Below are positions 23,899 to 34,079 of a stretch of DNA of 64,000 nucleotides, in pieces. Source of the DNA: Saccharothrix sp. NRRL B-16348 (lineage in GTDB: Bacteria; Actinomycetota; Actinomycetes; Mycobacteriales; Pseudonocardiaceae); NCBI RefSeq assembly GCF_001280085.1, contig NZ_LGED01000229.1, forward strand, positions 26,301-90,300, written 5' to 3'. The first letter of the stretch is position 1. Every line of letters begins with the position of its first letter. Position numbers and translations under genes: made by a program. Under the pieces are notes generated by a model. That model searched no databases. It was not told the origin of the DNA and saw only the letters and a program-made list of their open reading frames with translations.

Positions 23899-24897
23899 CT
23901 CGCGCACGACCAAGCGGCACGGCTGCCGGACCACGCCCGACGGCCGCCGCCCGTCCAACGCGTCGAAGAGGTACCGCGCCGCCGTGGCGCCCAACCGCTC
24001 CAGGTCGAGGTCCACGGTCGTCAGCGGCGGCCGGCAGTCGGCGGCGAACTCCTCCCAGTTGTCGTAGCCGACGACCGCCACGTCCTCCGGTATCCGCTTG
24101 CCCAGGTGGGACAACGTGTCCGCGACACCGGTCGCGATCTGGTCGTTGCCGCAGAACACCGCGTCCACGTCGGGATCGGCGGCCAGCAGCATCCGGGCCG
24201 CGTGCCTGCCCCAGCGCTGCGACCACTCGCCGTACAGCGGCGCGCCGCCCGCCAGGTCCAGCCCGTGCTCGGCCAGCACCCGGTGCAGCGCGGTCACGCG
24301 GTCACGGGCCGCGCGGTACGTCTGCGGACCGGTGACGTGGCCGATCCGCTTGCGCTGCAACGACACCAGGTGCTCGACGGCCAGCCGGGCGCCGCCCTCG
24401 TCGTCCGCGATCACGGACAGGTCGTCCGGGTCGCTGGACTCGCAGTACACGTACACGACCGGCACCGGGATGTCCCGGGTCAGCGACGGCCGGATGTCGT
24501 TGTCGTCGCCCAGGATGATGAACCCGTCGACCTGCCTGGCCAGCAGCGTGCTGATGTAGTGCCTGCGCCGGATCGCGTCACCGCGCGCGTCGCACAGCAG
24601 CACCGACATCTGCTCGTCGGCCAGCGCGTTCTCCGCGCCCAGCAGGATCGGGATCGCGAACCGGCCGCCGAGCTCGTCGGTGAGCAGCCCGATGGTGCGC
24701 GTCCGCCCCGAGATCAACCCGCGCGCCAGGGCGTTGGGCTGGAACGACAGCTCGGCCGCGGCGCGCAGCACGCGTTCCCGGGTGGCGGGCGCGACCTCGT
24801 CCCGGGCGTTGATGGCCTTGGACGCGGTGGAGATCGAGACGCCGGCCAGCCGCGCCACGTCGCTGAGGGTCACCGCATCGGACCGCCGTCTGCCCAT
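23872..24897 (-). CDS. LacI-family regulator of the arabinan locus
   Basis: 341 residues. LacI helix-turn-helix at about 10-30 (TLSDVARLAGVSISTASKAINARDEVA) with hinge helix NALARGLISGRT, then a periplasmic-binding-protein-like domain (RTIGLLTDELGGRF, VDGFIILGDD, VDAVFCGNDQIATGVADTL, VAVVGYDNWEEF). Divergent from the GH127/ABC-transporter operon, with palindromes at its own start and in front of GH127. This makes it the likely repressor, induced by an arabinose-containing saccharide. Confidence 0.9.
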   Translation of the reverse strand: MGRRRSDAVTLSDVARLAGVSISTASKAINARDEVAPATRERVLRAAAELSFQPNALARGLISGRTRTIGLLTDELGGRFAIPILLGAENALADEQMSVLLCDARGDAIRRRHYISTLLARQVDGFIILGDDNDIRPSLTRDIPVPVVYVYCESSDPDDLSVIADDEGGARLAVEHLVSLQRKRIGHVTGPQTYRAARDRVTALHRVLAEHGLDLAGGAPLYGEWSQRWGRHAARMLLAADPDVDAVFCGNDQIATGVADTLSHLGKRIPEDVAVVGYDNWEEFAADCRPPLTTVDLDLERLGATAARYLFDALDGRRPSGVVRQPCRLVVRESTSAIGRA

Positions 24898-24911
24898 CGA
24901 AAGCCTTTCGA
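24897..24911. promoter_or_regulatory. candidate LacI operator at its own start
   Basis: Perfect inverted repeat TCGAAA-GCC-TTTCGA overlapping the lacI start codon by 1 bp. An imperfect, similar motif (TCGAAAAGTTTGTCGA) follows within 15 bp. Confidence 0.55.
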
Positions 24912-25004
24912 AAAGTTTGTCGAACGCCGAATTGATTGTAGGCGCACTTCACAAGCGTGAAACCCCATGGTGGAGGACATTCACGAGACGCCACAAGGAC
25001 GATT

Positions 25005-25022
25005 GCCGAAAAGGTTTTCGGC
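25005..25022. promoter_or_regulatory. candidate LacI operator before the GH127 gene
   Basis: Inverted repeat GCCGAAAA-GG-TTTTCGGC, 44 bp upstream of the GH127 start. It shares the CGAAAA/TTTTCG half-site with the sites next to the LacI gene, as expected for an operator of the divergent regulator. Confidence 0.65.
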
Positions 25023-25065
25023 TGCCAGAGTGCTGAACGAGCACACGGACCGCGGGAGGTTGGGG

Positions 25066-26985
25066 ATGACAGTGACGTCGCCGGACACCACTGCCGTCGG
25101 GGGACGTCCCGTCGTCCCGTCGCGGGGGAAGCTGCGCCCGCTCGGCCAGGACGAGGTCCGGATCACCGGCGGTTTCTGGCGGGTCCGCCAGGACGTCAAC
25201 GCCGCCGCCACCATCCCGCACGCCCGGTCGTGGATGGACCGGCTCGGCTGGACCGGCAACTTCGCCGGACCGGACGCCACGCCGGCCGACCGCCGCGGCC
25301 GGGAGTTCACCGACTCCGAGGTCTACAAGCTGCTGGAGGCGATGTCCTGGGAGGTCGGCCGCGGCGCGGGGGCACCCGGGGCCCTCGACGCGCGGATCAC
25401 GGAGCTGACCGGCGCGATCGCCGCGGCCCAGGCGGCGGACGGCTACCTGCACACCGCGTTCGGCCGTCCCGGCCAACCCGACCGGTACAGCGACCTGCTG
25501 TGGGGCCACGAGCTGTACTGCACCGGGCACCTGCTGCAAGCCGCCGTCGCCCGGGCCCGCACCAGCGGCGACGACGCCGACCCGCTGCTGGCCGTGGCCC
25601 GCCGCGCCGCCGACCACGTCTGCGACGCGTTCGGACCCGACGGCACGCCCGCCGTCTGCGGCCACCCGGAGATCGAGCTCGGCCTGGTGGAGCTGGCCCG
25701 CCTCACGGGCGAGCGGCGCTACCTGGACCAGGCCGCCCTGTTCGTCGAACGCCGGGGCCACCGCACGTTGCCGCGCCACCACTTCGGCTGGTCGTACTTC
25801 AGCGACGACCGGCCCGTGCGGCAGTCGGAGGTCCTGCACGGCCACGCCGTACGCGCGCTCTACCTGGCGGCCGGCGCGGTGGACGTCGCCGTCGAGACGG
25901 GCGACGACGAGCTGCTCCGGACCGTCGCCGCCCAGTTCGACCGGACGTGGGCGCGGCGCACCTACCTCACCGGCGGCATGGGCTCGCGGCACACCGACGA
26001 GGCGTTCGGCGACGACTTCGTGCTGCCCGCCGACCGGGCGTACTCGGAGACGTGCGCCGGGGTGGCCGCGATCATGCTGGCCTGGCGGCTGCTGCTGGCC
26101 ACCGGCGACGGCCGGTACGACGAGGTGGTCGAACGCGTCCTCTACAACGTGGTCGCGACCGCGATTGGCGACGACGGCCGGTCCTTCTTCTACGCGCACA
26201 CCCTGCACCAGCGCACGCCCACCGCCGCGCTGCCTGCGGACGAGGAGCAGCTGGGGTTCGGCGGCGGGCCGAGGGCGCCGTGGTTCGAGGTGTCGTGCTG
26301 CCTGCCGAACGCGGCACGCCTGCTGGCCGCCCTCTCGTGCTACCTCGTCACGGTCGACGACACGGGCCTGCGCCTGCACCAGTACGTCGACTCCGAGGTC
26401 TCCACCCGGCTGAACGACGGGCGCGAGGTGGGCCTGGAGGTGCGCTCCGGCCTGCCCGACGACGGCACGGTGGCCGTGCGCGTGACCAAGACCGACGACC
26501 AGCCGTGGTCGATCACGTTGCGCGTGCCGCAGTGGGCGGCGGGCGCGGAGCTGGTCACCACCCACGGACGCCGTCAGGTGCCGGTGGGCGACATCGTGGT
26601 GTACCGGTCGTTCGCGGTCGGCGAGGAGATCCGGCTGGAGCTGCCGACGCGGCCCCGCTTCACCGCGCCGGACCCGAGGATCGACGCGACGCGCGGGTGC
26701 GTGGCCGTGGAACGCGGGCCGCTGGTCTACTGCGCCGAGGTCGGGGCCGAGGGGCCGGACCTCGACACCCTGCGCGTGGACGTCACCGTGCCGCCGGTCG
26801 ACGCGGAGGCGGGCGTCGAGGTCCGCGCCGGGTTCGACCCACCCGGCCCGGACGGGTGGCCCTACCGCCCGCCGGAGCCGACCGACGGCGGCACCCCGGC
26901 GACCACCCCGCTGACCCTCGTGCCGTACCACCGGTGGGCGCGCGGCGGCCCGTCGACCATGCGGGTCTGGCTGCCCACGACCTGA
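25066..26985 (+). CDS. GH127 beta-L-arabinofuranosidase-like enzyme (cytoplasmic)
   Basis: 639 residues, no signal peptide, ATG 25066 after GGGAGGTTGGGG. The (alpha/alpha)6 barrel and beta domains are those of GH127 (formerly DUF1680). The zinc/thiolate site of Bifidobacterium HypBA1 is matched by E328 and C330 (SETC) and C411-C412 (SCCLPN), where one Cys serves as nucleophile. It would release L-arabinofuranose from short beta-arabinosides after import. First gene after the divergent LacI, followed by the ABC importer. Confidence 0.88.
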   Translation: MTVTSPDTTAVGGRPVVPSRGKLRPLGQDEVRITGGFWRVRQDVNAAATIPHARSWMDRLGWTGNFAGPDATPADRRGREFTDSEVYKLLEAMSWEVGRGAGAPGALDARITELTGAIAAAQAADGYLHTAFGRPGQPDRYSDLLWGHELYCTGHLLQAAVARARTSGDDADPLLAVARRAADHVCDAFGPDGTPAVCGHPEIELGLVELARLTGERRYLDQAALFVERRGHRTLPRHHFGWSYFSDDRPVRQSEVLHGHAVRALYLAAGAVDVAVETGDDELLRTVAAQFDRTWARRTYLTGGMGSRHTDEAFGDDFVLPADRAYSETCAGVAAIMLAWRLLLATGDGRYDEVVERVLYNVVATAIGDDGRSFFYAHTLHQRTPTAALPADEEQLGFGGGPRAPWFEVSCCLPNAARLLAALSCYLVTVDDTGLRLHQYVDSEVSTRLNDGREVGLEVRSGLPDDGTVAVRVTKTDDQPWSITLRVPQWAAGAELVTTHGRRQVPVGDIVVYRSFAVGEEIRLELPTRPRFTAPDPRIDATRGCVAVERGPLVYCAEVGAEGPDLDTLRVDVTVPPVDAEAGVEVRAGFDPPGPDGWPYRPPEPTDGGTPATTPLTLVPYHRWARGGPSTMRVWLPTT

Positions 26986-27056
26986 CCCACCACCCGACCC
27001 ACGACCCCGACCCACCTCCTGACGACCCACCCGAACCGTGCTCAAAGGAGAGACCG

Positions 27057-28325
27057 GTGAAAACCAGAGGGTTTCGTGTTGCCTCCGCCGTGGCGGCGGG
27101 TGCGCTGGTGCTGGCGGCCTGCGGCGGTCAGCCGGCCGAGAGTCCGGCGGGCGCGGACGACGGCGCGGTGCTGACGCTGTGGACCCGTGCCGCGACCGAA
27201 TCGGTGTCCAAGGCCTACGCCGACGCCTACAACGCCACCCACCGCAACAAGGTGGAGGTGACCGCCTACCCGAACGAGGAGTACCCGGCCAAGCTCGCGT
27301 CGGCGGCGGGCGCGAAGTCGCTGCCCGACCTGTTCGCGGCCGACGTGGTGTTCGCGCCCCAGTACGCCTCCCAGGGCCTGTGGGCGGACGTCACCGAGCG
27401 GCTCGCCGCGCTGCCGGTGAAGGACCGGCTCGCGCCGTCGCACCTGAAGGCGGGCACGTGGGAGGGCGCGAACTTCGCGCTGCCGCACACGATCGACCTG
27501 TCCGTTCTGCTGTACAACAAGGACCTGTACGCCAAGGCGGGCCTCGACCCGGAGAAACCGCCGCGCACCCTGCGCGAGTTCGCCGACCACGCCCGCAAGG
27601 TCGACCGGCTCGGCGGTGACGTCAACGGCACGTACTTCGGCGGCAACTGCGGCGGCTGCGTCGAGTTCACCCTGTGGCCGTCGGTGTGGGCGGCGAACGG
27701 CGACGTGCTCGACCCCGACGGCGAGGAGGCGAAGGTCGACTCGCCGGAGATGGCCGACGTGTTCGCCCTCTACCGCGAGCTGTACGAGGAGGGCGTGGCC
27801 GCGCCCGCGTCCAAGGACGAGGCCGGCCCGACCTGGCTGGGCGCGTTGCAGAGCGGGAACGTCGGCATCGCGCCCGCGCCGTCGGTCTGGCTGGACGCGT
27901 TGGAGCAGAAAGGGCTGAAGCTCGGCGTGGCCCCGATCAGCGGTCTCACCGGCGGCGAGTCCACGTTCGTCGGCGGTGACGCGCTCGGCATCGGGGCGAC
28001 CACGGAGAAGGTGGAGCAGGCGTGGGACTTCCTGTCCTGGACCACGTCCGACGAGGCGCAGGTCGAGGTCGTCGCCAAGAACAAGGGCGTGCCGACGCGC
28101 ACCGACCTGGCGGAGAACAAGTACTCCTCGGCCGATCCGCGCACCGTGCTGGTCAACGGCCTGGTGGCCAAGGGCCGCACGCCGTACGCGCGCAACTTCA
28201 ACGTCTCGTTCAACGACCCGCAGAGCCCGTGGCTGCAAACCGTCCGGGGCGCGCTGTTCGGTGACGCGGGCACGGCGTTGGCCGACGGCAACACCGCCAT
28301 CACCAAGTCGCTCCAGCAGGGCTGA
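27057..28325 (+). CDS. ABC sugar-binding lipoprotein
   Basis: 422 residues, GTG 27057 with AAAGGAG at 27044-27050. Lipoprotein signal peptide ends LVLAAC. The mature part is an extracellular solute-binding protein type 1 (VLTLWTRAATESVSKAYADAYN, LPDLFAADVVFAPQYA, PHTIDLSVLLYNKDLYAKAG, AWDFLSWTTSDEAQ). It would deliver arabino-oligosaccharides to the two permeases encoded next. No ATPase gene follows. Actinomycetes commonly use a shared MsiK ATPase. Confidence 0.93.
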   Translation: MKTRGFRVASAVAAGALVLAACGGQPAESPAGADDGAVLTLWTRAATESVSKAYADAYNATHRNKVEVTAYPNEEYPAKLASAAGAKSLPDLFAADVVFAPQYASQGLWADVTERLAALPVKDRLAPSHLKAGTWEGANFALPHTIDLSVLLYNKDLYAKAGLDPEKPPRTLREFADHARKVDRLGGDVNGTYFGGNCGGCVEFTLWPSVWAANGDVLDPDGEEAKVDSPEMADVFALYRELYEEGVAAPASKDEAGPTWLGALQSGNVGIAPAPSVWLDALEQKGLKLGVAPISGLTGGESTFVGGDALGIGATTEKVEQAWDFLSWTTSDEAQVEVVAKNKGVPTRTDLAENKYSSADPRTVLVNGLVAKGRTPYARNFNVSFNDPQSPWLQTVRGALFGDAGTALADGNTAITKSLQQG

Positions 28326-28344
28326 GCGGCCACGGGAGGCTCGG

Positions 28345-29340
28345 ATGCCCACGACGACGACGTCAGACCCGGGAACGACGTCACACCCAGGACCGACGGG
28401 AAACCCAGGACCGACGGGAACACCGAGCACGGGAGCGCGGCGCGGGCAGTCACGACCCGCGAGGCGTGGGCGCAGGCTGCGCGCGCTCGTCGGCGCCGCG
28501 TACGCCGCACCGACCGCCGTGATGGTGGGGCTGTTCTTCCTGGTGCCGTTGGCGCTCGTGGTCTGGATGTCCCTGCACCGCTGGCCGTTGCTGGGCAAGG
28601 CGAAGTTCAACGCGCCCGCCAACTACAGCGGCATCGCCGAGGACGAGCTGCTGCGCTCGGCGGCCTGGTTCACGGTCAAGTACACGGTGATCATCACGGT
28701 GCTGCTGTTCGTGGTCGCGTTCGGGCTGGCGCTGCTGGTGCAGCACCGGCGGCCCGGCGTCGGCTTCTTCCGCACCGCGTTCTTCCTGCCGATGGCGGTC
28801 GGGTTCGCCAGCGCGTCCCTGCTGTTCCTCGGCCTGCTCAGCGACGAGATCGGCCCGGTGACCGACCTGCTGTCGTGGCTCGGGCTGGTCGACGGGTACG
28901 TGTCGTGGACCAGCGGCAGCCCGGACTCGGCGCTCGGGTCGGCGGTGCTGCTGGTGCTGTGGCGGTTCGCCGGGTTCACCATGCTGATCCTGCTCACCGG
29001 GCTGCACGCGATCCCGCCGGACGTGTACGAGGCCGCGCGGGTGGACGGCGCGAACCGGTGGCAGACGTTCCGGCGGATCACGGTGCCGCTGATGCGGCCG
29101 ACGATCGCGCTGGTGCTCACGCTGATGACGACGGGCTCGCTGCTGGCGTTCGACCAGTTCTGGATCCTCACCCGCGGCGGGCCGGACAACAGCACCACCT
29201 CGCTGGTGATGGTGATCTACCGGGAGGCGTTCATCCGGCTCGACCTCGGCTCGGCCGCGGGCATCTCGGTGGTGCTGCTGGTCGTGCTCGTGGTGTTCAA
29301 CGCCCTCCAGTTCCGCGTGCTGCGCCGGAGGTCGTCGTGA
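28345..29340 (+). CDS. ABC sugar transporter permease (MalF type)
   Basis: 331 residues. A disordered N-terminus rich in Thr/Pro/Gly (about 1-45; DNA shows short direct repeats near 28390-28420) precedes six membrane helices of the MalF/UgpA type. The EAA loop that contacts the ATPase is YEAARVDGANRWQTFRRITVPLM. Partner of the next gene, with which it overlaps (GTGA). Confidence 0.92.
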   Translation: MPTTTTSDPGTTSHPGPTGNPGPTGTPSTGARRGQSRPARRGRRLRALVGAAYAAPTAVMVGLFFLVPLALVVWMSLHRWPLLGKAKFNAPANYSGIAEDELLRSAAWFTVKYTVIITVLLFVVAFGLALLVQHRRPGVGFFRTAFFLPMAVGFASASLLFLGLLSDEIGPVTDLLSWLGLVDGYVSWTSGSPDSALGSAVLLVLWRFAGFTMLILLTGLHAIPPDVYEAARVDGANRWQTFRRITVPLMRPTIALVLTLMTTGSLLAFDQFWILTRGGPDNSTTSLVMVIYREAFIRLDLGSAAGISVVLLVVLVVFNALQFRVLRRRSS

Positions 29341-30143
29341 AGACCACCGCGGGCAGCCGCCGGGGCTACTACGTCACCGGCGCGGCGTTGGCGATCCTGT
29401 TCCTGTTCCCGCTGGTGTGGGCCGGGTTCGCGTCCGTGCGCACGGACACCGGCTTCGGGTTGGAGAACTACGACCGGCTGTTCACCTCCGCCAACGGCGT
29501 GCGGCTCCAGCACGTGCTCAACAGCGTGGTCGTCAGCGCGCTCACGGTGGGCGGCACGCTGTTCATCGCCACGCTGGGCGGCTACGCGTTCGGCCGGTTC
29601 CGGTTCCCCGGCCGTGACGTGCTGTTCCTGCTGACGCTGGCCATCCTGATGGTGCCGTACGCGACGATCCTCATCGCCCTGTACGTGCTGCTGGGCTGGT
29701 TGGGGCTGGAGGACTCGCTGGTCGGGCTGAGCCTGGTGCTCATCACGTTCCAGCTGCCGTTCTCGGTGTTCATGATGCGCAACTCGTTCGAGGCCGTGCC
29801 GGTCGAGCTGGAGGAGTCGGCCCGGGTCGACGGCTGCACCAGCGTCGGCACGCTCGTCCGGATCATGCTGCCCGCCGTGCGGCCGGGGCTGGTCACCGTG
29901 GGCCTGTTCGCGTTCCTGACCTCGTGGAGCGAGTTCTTCGCGCCGCTCATCCTGCTCAACTCGACCGACAAGTTCACCACCACCCTCGCCGTGGTCAACC
30001 TGCGCACCGCGAGCCACGGGTCGATCGACTACGCCGCGCTCGAAGCGGGAGTGGTGTTCATGGCAGTGCCCTGCCTCGTGCTCTTCGCCGCCATGCAACG
30101 CAGCTACGTCCGCGGGTTCACCTCAGGCGCCGTGAAGGGCTGA
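29337..30143 (+). CDS. ABC sugar transporter permease (MalG type)
   Basis: 268 residues with six membrane helices and the EAA loop ELEESARVDGCTSVGTLVRIMLP. GTG 29337 overlaps the stop of the first permease. It forms the membrane channel with that protein. Confidence 0.92.
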   Translation: MKTTAGSRRGYYVTGAALAILFLFPLVWAGFASVRTDTGFGLENYDRLFTSANGVRLQHVLNSVVVSALTVGGTLFIATLGGYAFGRFRFPGRDVLFLLTLAILMVPYATILIALYVLLGWLGLEDSLVGLSLVLITFQLPFSVFMMRNSFEAVPVELEESARVDGCTSVGTLVRIMLPAVRPGLVTVGLFAFLTSWSEFFAPLILLNSTDKFTTTLAVVNLRTASHGSIDYAALEAGVVFMAVPCLVLFAAMQRSYVRGFTSGAVKG

Positions 30144-30193
30144 GCCCGCCGGACCGGTGCTGCTTTCGTCCGGCAACCGGAAGGAAGATCGTC

Positions 30194-31486
30194 GTGTCAC
30201 GATCATGGAAGAGAACCCTGCTCACCACGCTCGCCGGCGCGGTCGCCATCAGCGGCGCGGTCGCCGCGACCACGCCCGCCGCCGTGGCCGCGCCCGGCGA
30301 CAACCTCGCGTGGACGGCCACCGCCAGCGCCTCGTACACGTCGCCGTGGGAGAGCATCGCGGCGGTCCGGGACGGGATCGACCCGCCGCGCTCCAACGAC
30401 ACGCAGAACCCGCGCTGGGGCACGTGGCCCAACCAGGGTCAGCAGTGGGTCGACCTGACGTGGCCCGCCACCCAGACGATCCGGGCCGCCGAGGTGTACT
30501 TCTTCGACGACGGCGGCGGCGTCCGCGTGCCCGCGTCCTGGCGGCTCCAGTCCTGGAACGGCAGCGCGTACGTCGACGTGACGGGCGCGAGCGGCTACCC
30601 GGTGGCGGTCGACCGCTACAACCTCGTCACGTTCGCCGCGGTCACCACGACCCGGCTGCGGGTTTTGCTGGAGAGCGGCGGCGCGTCCGTCGGCCTGCTG
30701 GAGGTCAAGGCGCACACCACCGCGCCCGGCAACCCCGGCACCCCGGCCGACTGGAACCCGCCCGCGAACCTGGTCACCCCGCTCAACGAGGTGTGGGCGC
30801 ACCAGGAGTCCACCTACGGAGACCTGTACGGGTTCCGCAACTACGGCTGGGACCAGGTGTTCGCCAACGGCGGCTACCTGAACTTCTGCGTCCGCTGGGA
30901 CTCGCCCGCCACGGTGACGGCCGCGCTGCGCGACCAGATCCACGCGAAGCTGGCCCAGCAGTACAAGAAGTGGATGGACGTGATGGCAGGCCACAACAAC
31001 TGGCCGTACGCGTCCGTGCCGATCAAGGTGGTCGGCTGGGCGGTGCGCGACCGGGCCCAGCTGCAGTGGTCGGACACCTCGGTCGACATCTACGTGAACA
31101 ACATCCGGGAGAACGCGCCCCAGTGCGCCGAGGGCTGCGGCCGCTTCTTCAACCGCAACGGCAGCTACCCGAACTGCCCCGGCGGCACACCGCGCCACTA
31201 CGACCAGTCGCTGTGGCTGACCACCGGTTTCGGCGGCGGCGCGGGCGGCGACTGGGGCCAGCGGATGGCCAGCGAGTACTTCGTCAACAACCTCGACAAC
31301 GACAGCATGACCATCCTCCTGCACGAGATCGGTCACACGTTCGGGCTGGACGACATCTACGACTGGACGCCGACCGGCGTCGGCGGGTTCATCATGAAGG
31401 CGGGCAGCTCGGCCACGATCACCGACTTCGACCGCTGGATGCTGCGCGACTGGTGGCGGCACCTGAAGAGCCGCTACGGCCGCTGA
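30194..31486 (+). CDS. secreted discoidin-module metalloprotease-like protein
   Basis: 430 residues. Signal peptide (about 1-33), then an F5/8-type-C-like module (about 36-178: TSPWESIAAVRDGIDPP, NPRWGTWPNQGQQWVDLTW, YFFDDGGGVRVPASW, SVGLLEVKA), then a C-terminal region with the zinc motif HEIGHTFGLDD (H377, E378, H381, D387). A possible Met-turn, GFIMKAG, lies about 20 residues on, as in metzincins. Four to five Cys in the catalytic part suggest disulfides. Its place inside an arabinan locus suggests it cleaves a glycoprotein backbone or a bound protein. Protease activity is inferred from the motif only. Confidence 0.75.
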   Translation: MSRSWKRTLLTTLAGAVAISGAVAATTPAAVAAPGDNLAWTATASASYTSPWESIAAVRDGIDPPRSNDTQNPRWGTWPNQGQQWVDLTWPATQTIRAAEVYFFDDGGGVRVPASWRLQSWNGSAYVDVTGASGYPVAVDRYNLVTFAAVTTTRLRVLLESGGASVGLLEVKAHTTAPGNPGTPADWNPPANLVTPLNEVWAHQESTYGDLYGFRNYGWDQVFANGGYLNFCVRWDSPATVTAALRDQIHAKLAQQYKKWMDVMAGHNNWPYASVPIKVVGWAVRDRAQLQWSDTSVDIYVNNIRENAPQCAEGCGRFFNRNGSYPNCPGGTPRHYDQSLWLTTGFGGGAGGDWGQRMASEYFVNNLDNDSMTILLHEIGHTFGLDDIYDWTPTGVGGFIMKAGSSATITDFDRWMLRDWWRHLKSRYGR

Positions 31487-31580
31487 GCGACGCCGTCGCC
31501 CCCGGAGGCCCTGCACCGGGGGCGGCGGCCCTCCTCGCCGCCGCGAGTCCTGTGCCACCACGTCACGGAAGGTGACGCGC

Positions 31581-34079
31581 ATGTCCCTGCCCACTCCATC
31601 ACGTCGTGCCGTGCTGCGGGCGGGCGCGGTGGTCGCCTCGGCCACCGCCCTGCCTGCGTTGACCACCGCCGCCGCCACCGCCGACCCGGTTGCCGCCGCC
31701 GCGAGACCGGACACGGGCGTCTCGGCGCACGCGTTCCCGCTCGGCGCGGTGGCGCTGCCGGCCGGACCGTTCCAGACCAACACCTCCCGCACGCACGCCT
31801 ACCTCAAGTTCCTCGACGCCGACCGGCTGCTGCACACGTTCCGCGTCAACGTCGGCCTGCCGTCGTCGGCCGTCCCTTGTGGAGGGTGGGAGTCGCCGAC
31901 CACCGAGCTGCGCGGCCACTCCACCGGCCACGTGCTGACCGCGCTCGCCCAGGCGTTCGCGAGCACCGGCGACACCGCGTTCCGCGCCAAGGGCGACCAC
32001 CTGGTCGCGCAACTGGCGATCTGCCAGGACCGGGCGTCGGCCGCCGGGTTCAACACCGGCTACCTGTCCGCGTTCCCGGAGAGCTTCATCGACCGCGTGG
32101 AGGCCCGGCAGCAGGTCTGGGCGCCTTACTACACCCTGCACAAGATCATGGCGGGTCTGCTGGACATGCACCTGCTGGCGGGCAACGCCCAGGCGCTCAC
32201 CGTGCTGACCCGCATGGCCGCGTGGGTCGGTTGGCGCAACGGCAGGCTGACGCTCGCGCAGCGGCAGAACATGCTCAAGACCGAGTTCGGCGGCATGAAC
32301 GAGGTGCTGGCCAACCTCCACCAGCTCACCGGCGACCCGGCGCACCTCACGGCCGCCCAGTACTTCGACCACGCGGAGGTCTTCGACCCGTTGGCCGCGA
32401 ACACCGACGCGCTCAACGGCTACCACGCCAACACCCAGATCCCGAAGGCGCTCGGCGCGATCCGCGAGTACCACGCCACCGGCCTGACCCGGTACCGCGA
32501 CATCGCCACCAACTTCTGGCACATCGTGGTCGGCTCGCACACCTACGCCATCGGCGGCAACTCCAACGGCGAGTACTTCAAGGCGCCCGGCCGGATCGCG
32601 TCGGAGCTGTCCGACCACACGTGCGAGTGCTGCAACACCTACAACATGCTCAAGCTGACCCGCCAGCTGTTCCGCACCGACCCGAGCGCGCACTACTTCG
32701 ACTTCCACGAGAAGGCCCTCTACAACCACCTGCTCGGCGGGCAGAACCCGTCGTCCGCGCACGGCCACCACAGCTACTACGTGCCGCTGCGGCCCGGCGG
32801 TCAGCGCACGTACAGCAACGACTACCAGGACTTCACCTGCTGCCACGGCACCGGGATGGAGACCAACACCAAGCACGGCGACAGCATCTACTTCCACGCC
32901 GGCAACACCTTGTACGTCAACCTGTTCATCGCCTCAACGCTCACCTGGCCGGGCCGGGGGATCACCGTGCGGCAGGACACCGGGTTCCCCGAGTCGGCGG
33001 CCACCCGGCTCACCGTCACCGGGTCCGGCCCGATCGACCTGCGCGTGCGCGTCCCGTCCTGGGCCGCCGGCGCCCAGCTCAAGCTCAACGGCGTGGTGCA
33101 GGACGTGCCGACCGTGCCGGGCACGTACGCGCGCCTGGACCGGACGTGGAGCAGCGGCGACGTCGTGGACCTCAGCCTGCCGATGGCGCTGACCCGGGAA
33201 CCCGCGCCGGACAACCCGGCCGTGCAGGCGGTCAAGCACGGCCCGATCGTGCTCGCGGGCGGCTACGGCACGACGAACCTGACGTCCATGCCCACGCTCC
33301 AGCCCGCGACCCTGCGTGCGACGACCACACCGTTGCGGTACACGGCGACGGCGAGCACGGGCCAGGTGACGCTGCTGCCGTTCTACCAGGCGCACGGCCA
33401 GCGCTACACGGTCTACTGGAACGTCACCGACACGCCCGCGCCGCCGCCGTTCATCGCGCACTACCCGTTCGACGAGGCGGCGGGCTCGGTGGCGGCCGAC
33501 GCCACCGGCAACGGCCGGACCGCGACCCTCGCCGGCGGCGCGCGGTGGACGACGGGACGCACCGGCTCGGCGGTCGACCTCGGCGGGGCCGGCGAGCACG
33601 TGCTGCTGCCCGCGGGCCTGCTGGCGGGTGCGACGGCGTTCAGCGTGGCCACCTGGGTGTGGCTGGGCGCGGTGGCCACGTGGGCGCGCGTGTTCGACTT
33701 CGGCGCCGGTCCCAGCACGTGCCTGTTCCTCACGCCGCGCAGCTCGGCGGGCGGCGCGAGGTTCGCCATCACCACCGGCGGCGCGGGCGCCGAGCAGCGC
33801 GTCGACGCGCCGTCACCGCTGCCCGCCGGCGCGTGGACGCACGTCGCCGTGACGCAGACCGGCAACCTCGGCGTGCTCTACGTCAACGGCGTCGAGGTGG
33901 CCCGCAACACGGCGCTTACCGTGCGGCCCGCCGCGCTCGGCAGCACCACGCAGAACTGGATCGGGCGCTCCCAGTACGCGGGCGACCCCTACCTGGACGG
34001 CGCCGTGGACGGTTTCCGCGTCCACGGCCGCGCCCTCACCGCCGCCGAAGTGGCCGACCTGCACGCGACCGGCCGTTAG
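31581..34079 (+). CDS. secreted GH127-like enzyme with LamG module
   Basis: 832 residues, ATG 31581 (GTG 31572 possible). Twin-arginine signal peptide (PSRRAVLRAGAVVASA). Catalytic GH127/DUF1680-type domain with CECCNTYNML (C348, E349, C350, C351) and a later FTCCHGTGME, the two parts of the Cys/Glu zinc site. A C-terminal concanavalin-like LamG module (about 630-830) begins FIAHYPFDEAAGSVAADATGN. Tat export suits folding with zinc in the cytoplasm. It probably removes L-arabinofuranosyl units outside the cell, complementing the cytoplasmic GH127. Confidence 0.88.
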   Translation: MSLPTPSRRAVLRAGAVVASATALPALTTAAATADPVAAAARPDTGVSAHAFPLGAVALPAGPFQTNTSRTHAYLKFLDADRLLHTFRVNVGLPSSAVPCGGWESPTTELRGHSTGHVLTALAQAFASTGDTAFRAKGDHLVAQLAICQDRASAAGFNTGYLSAFPESFIDRVEARQQVWAPYYTLHKIMAGLLDMHLLAGNAQALTVLTRMAAWVGWRNGRLTLAQRQNMLKTEFGGMNEVLANLHQLTGDPAHLTAAQYFDHAEVFDPLAANTDALNGYHANTQIPKALGAIREYHATGLTRYRDIATNFWHIVVGSHTYAIGGNSNGEYFKAPGRIASELSDHTCECCNTYNMLKLTRQLFRTDPSAHYFDFHEKALYNHLLGGQNPSSAHGHHSYYVPLRPGGQRTYSNDYQDFTCCHGTGMETNTKHGDSIYFHAGNTLYVNLFIASTLTWPGRGITVRQDTGFPESAATRLTVTGSGPIDLRVRVPSWAAGAQLKLNGVVQDVPTVPGTYARLDRTWSSGDVVDLSLPMALTREPAPDNPAVQAVKHGPIVLAGGYGTTNLTSMPTLQPATLRATTTPLRYTATASTGQVTLLPFYQAHGQRYTVYWNVTDTPAPPPFIAHYPFDEAAGSVAADATGNGRTATLAGGARWTTGRTGSAVDLGGAGEHVLLPAGLLAGATAFSVATWVWLGAVATWARVFDFGAGPSTCLFLTPRSSAGGARFAITTGGAGAEQRVDAPSPLPAGAWTHVAVTQTGNLGVLYVNGVEVARNTALTVRPAALGSTTQNWIGRSQYAGDPYLDGAVDGFRVHGRALTAAEVADLHATGR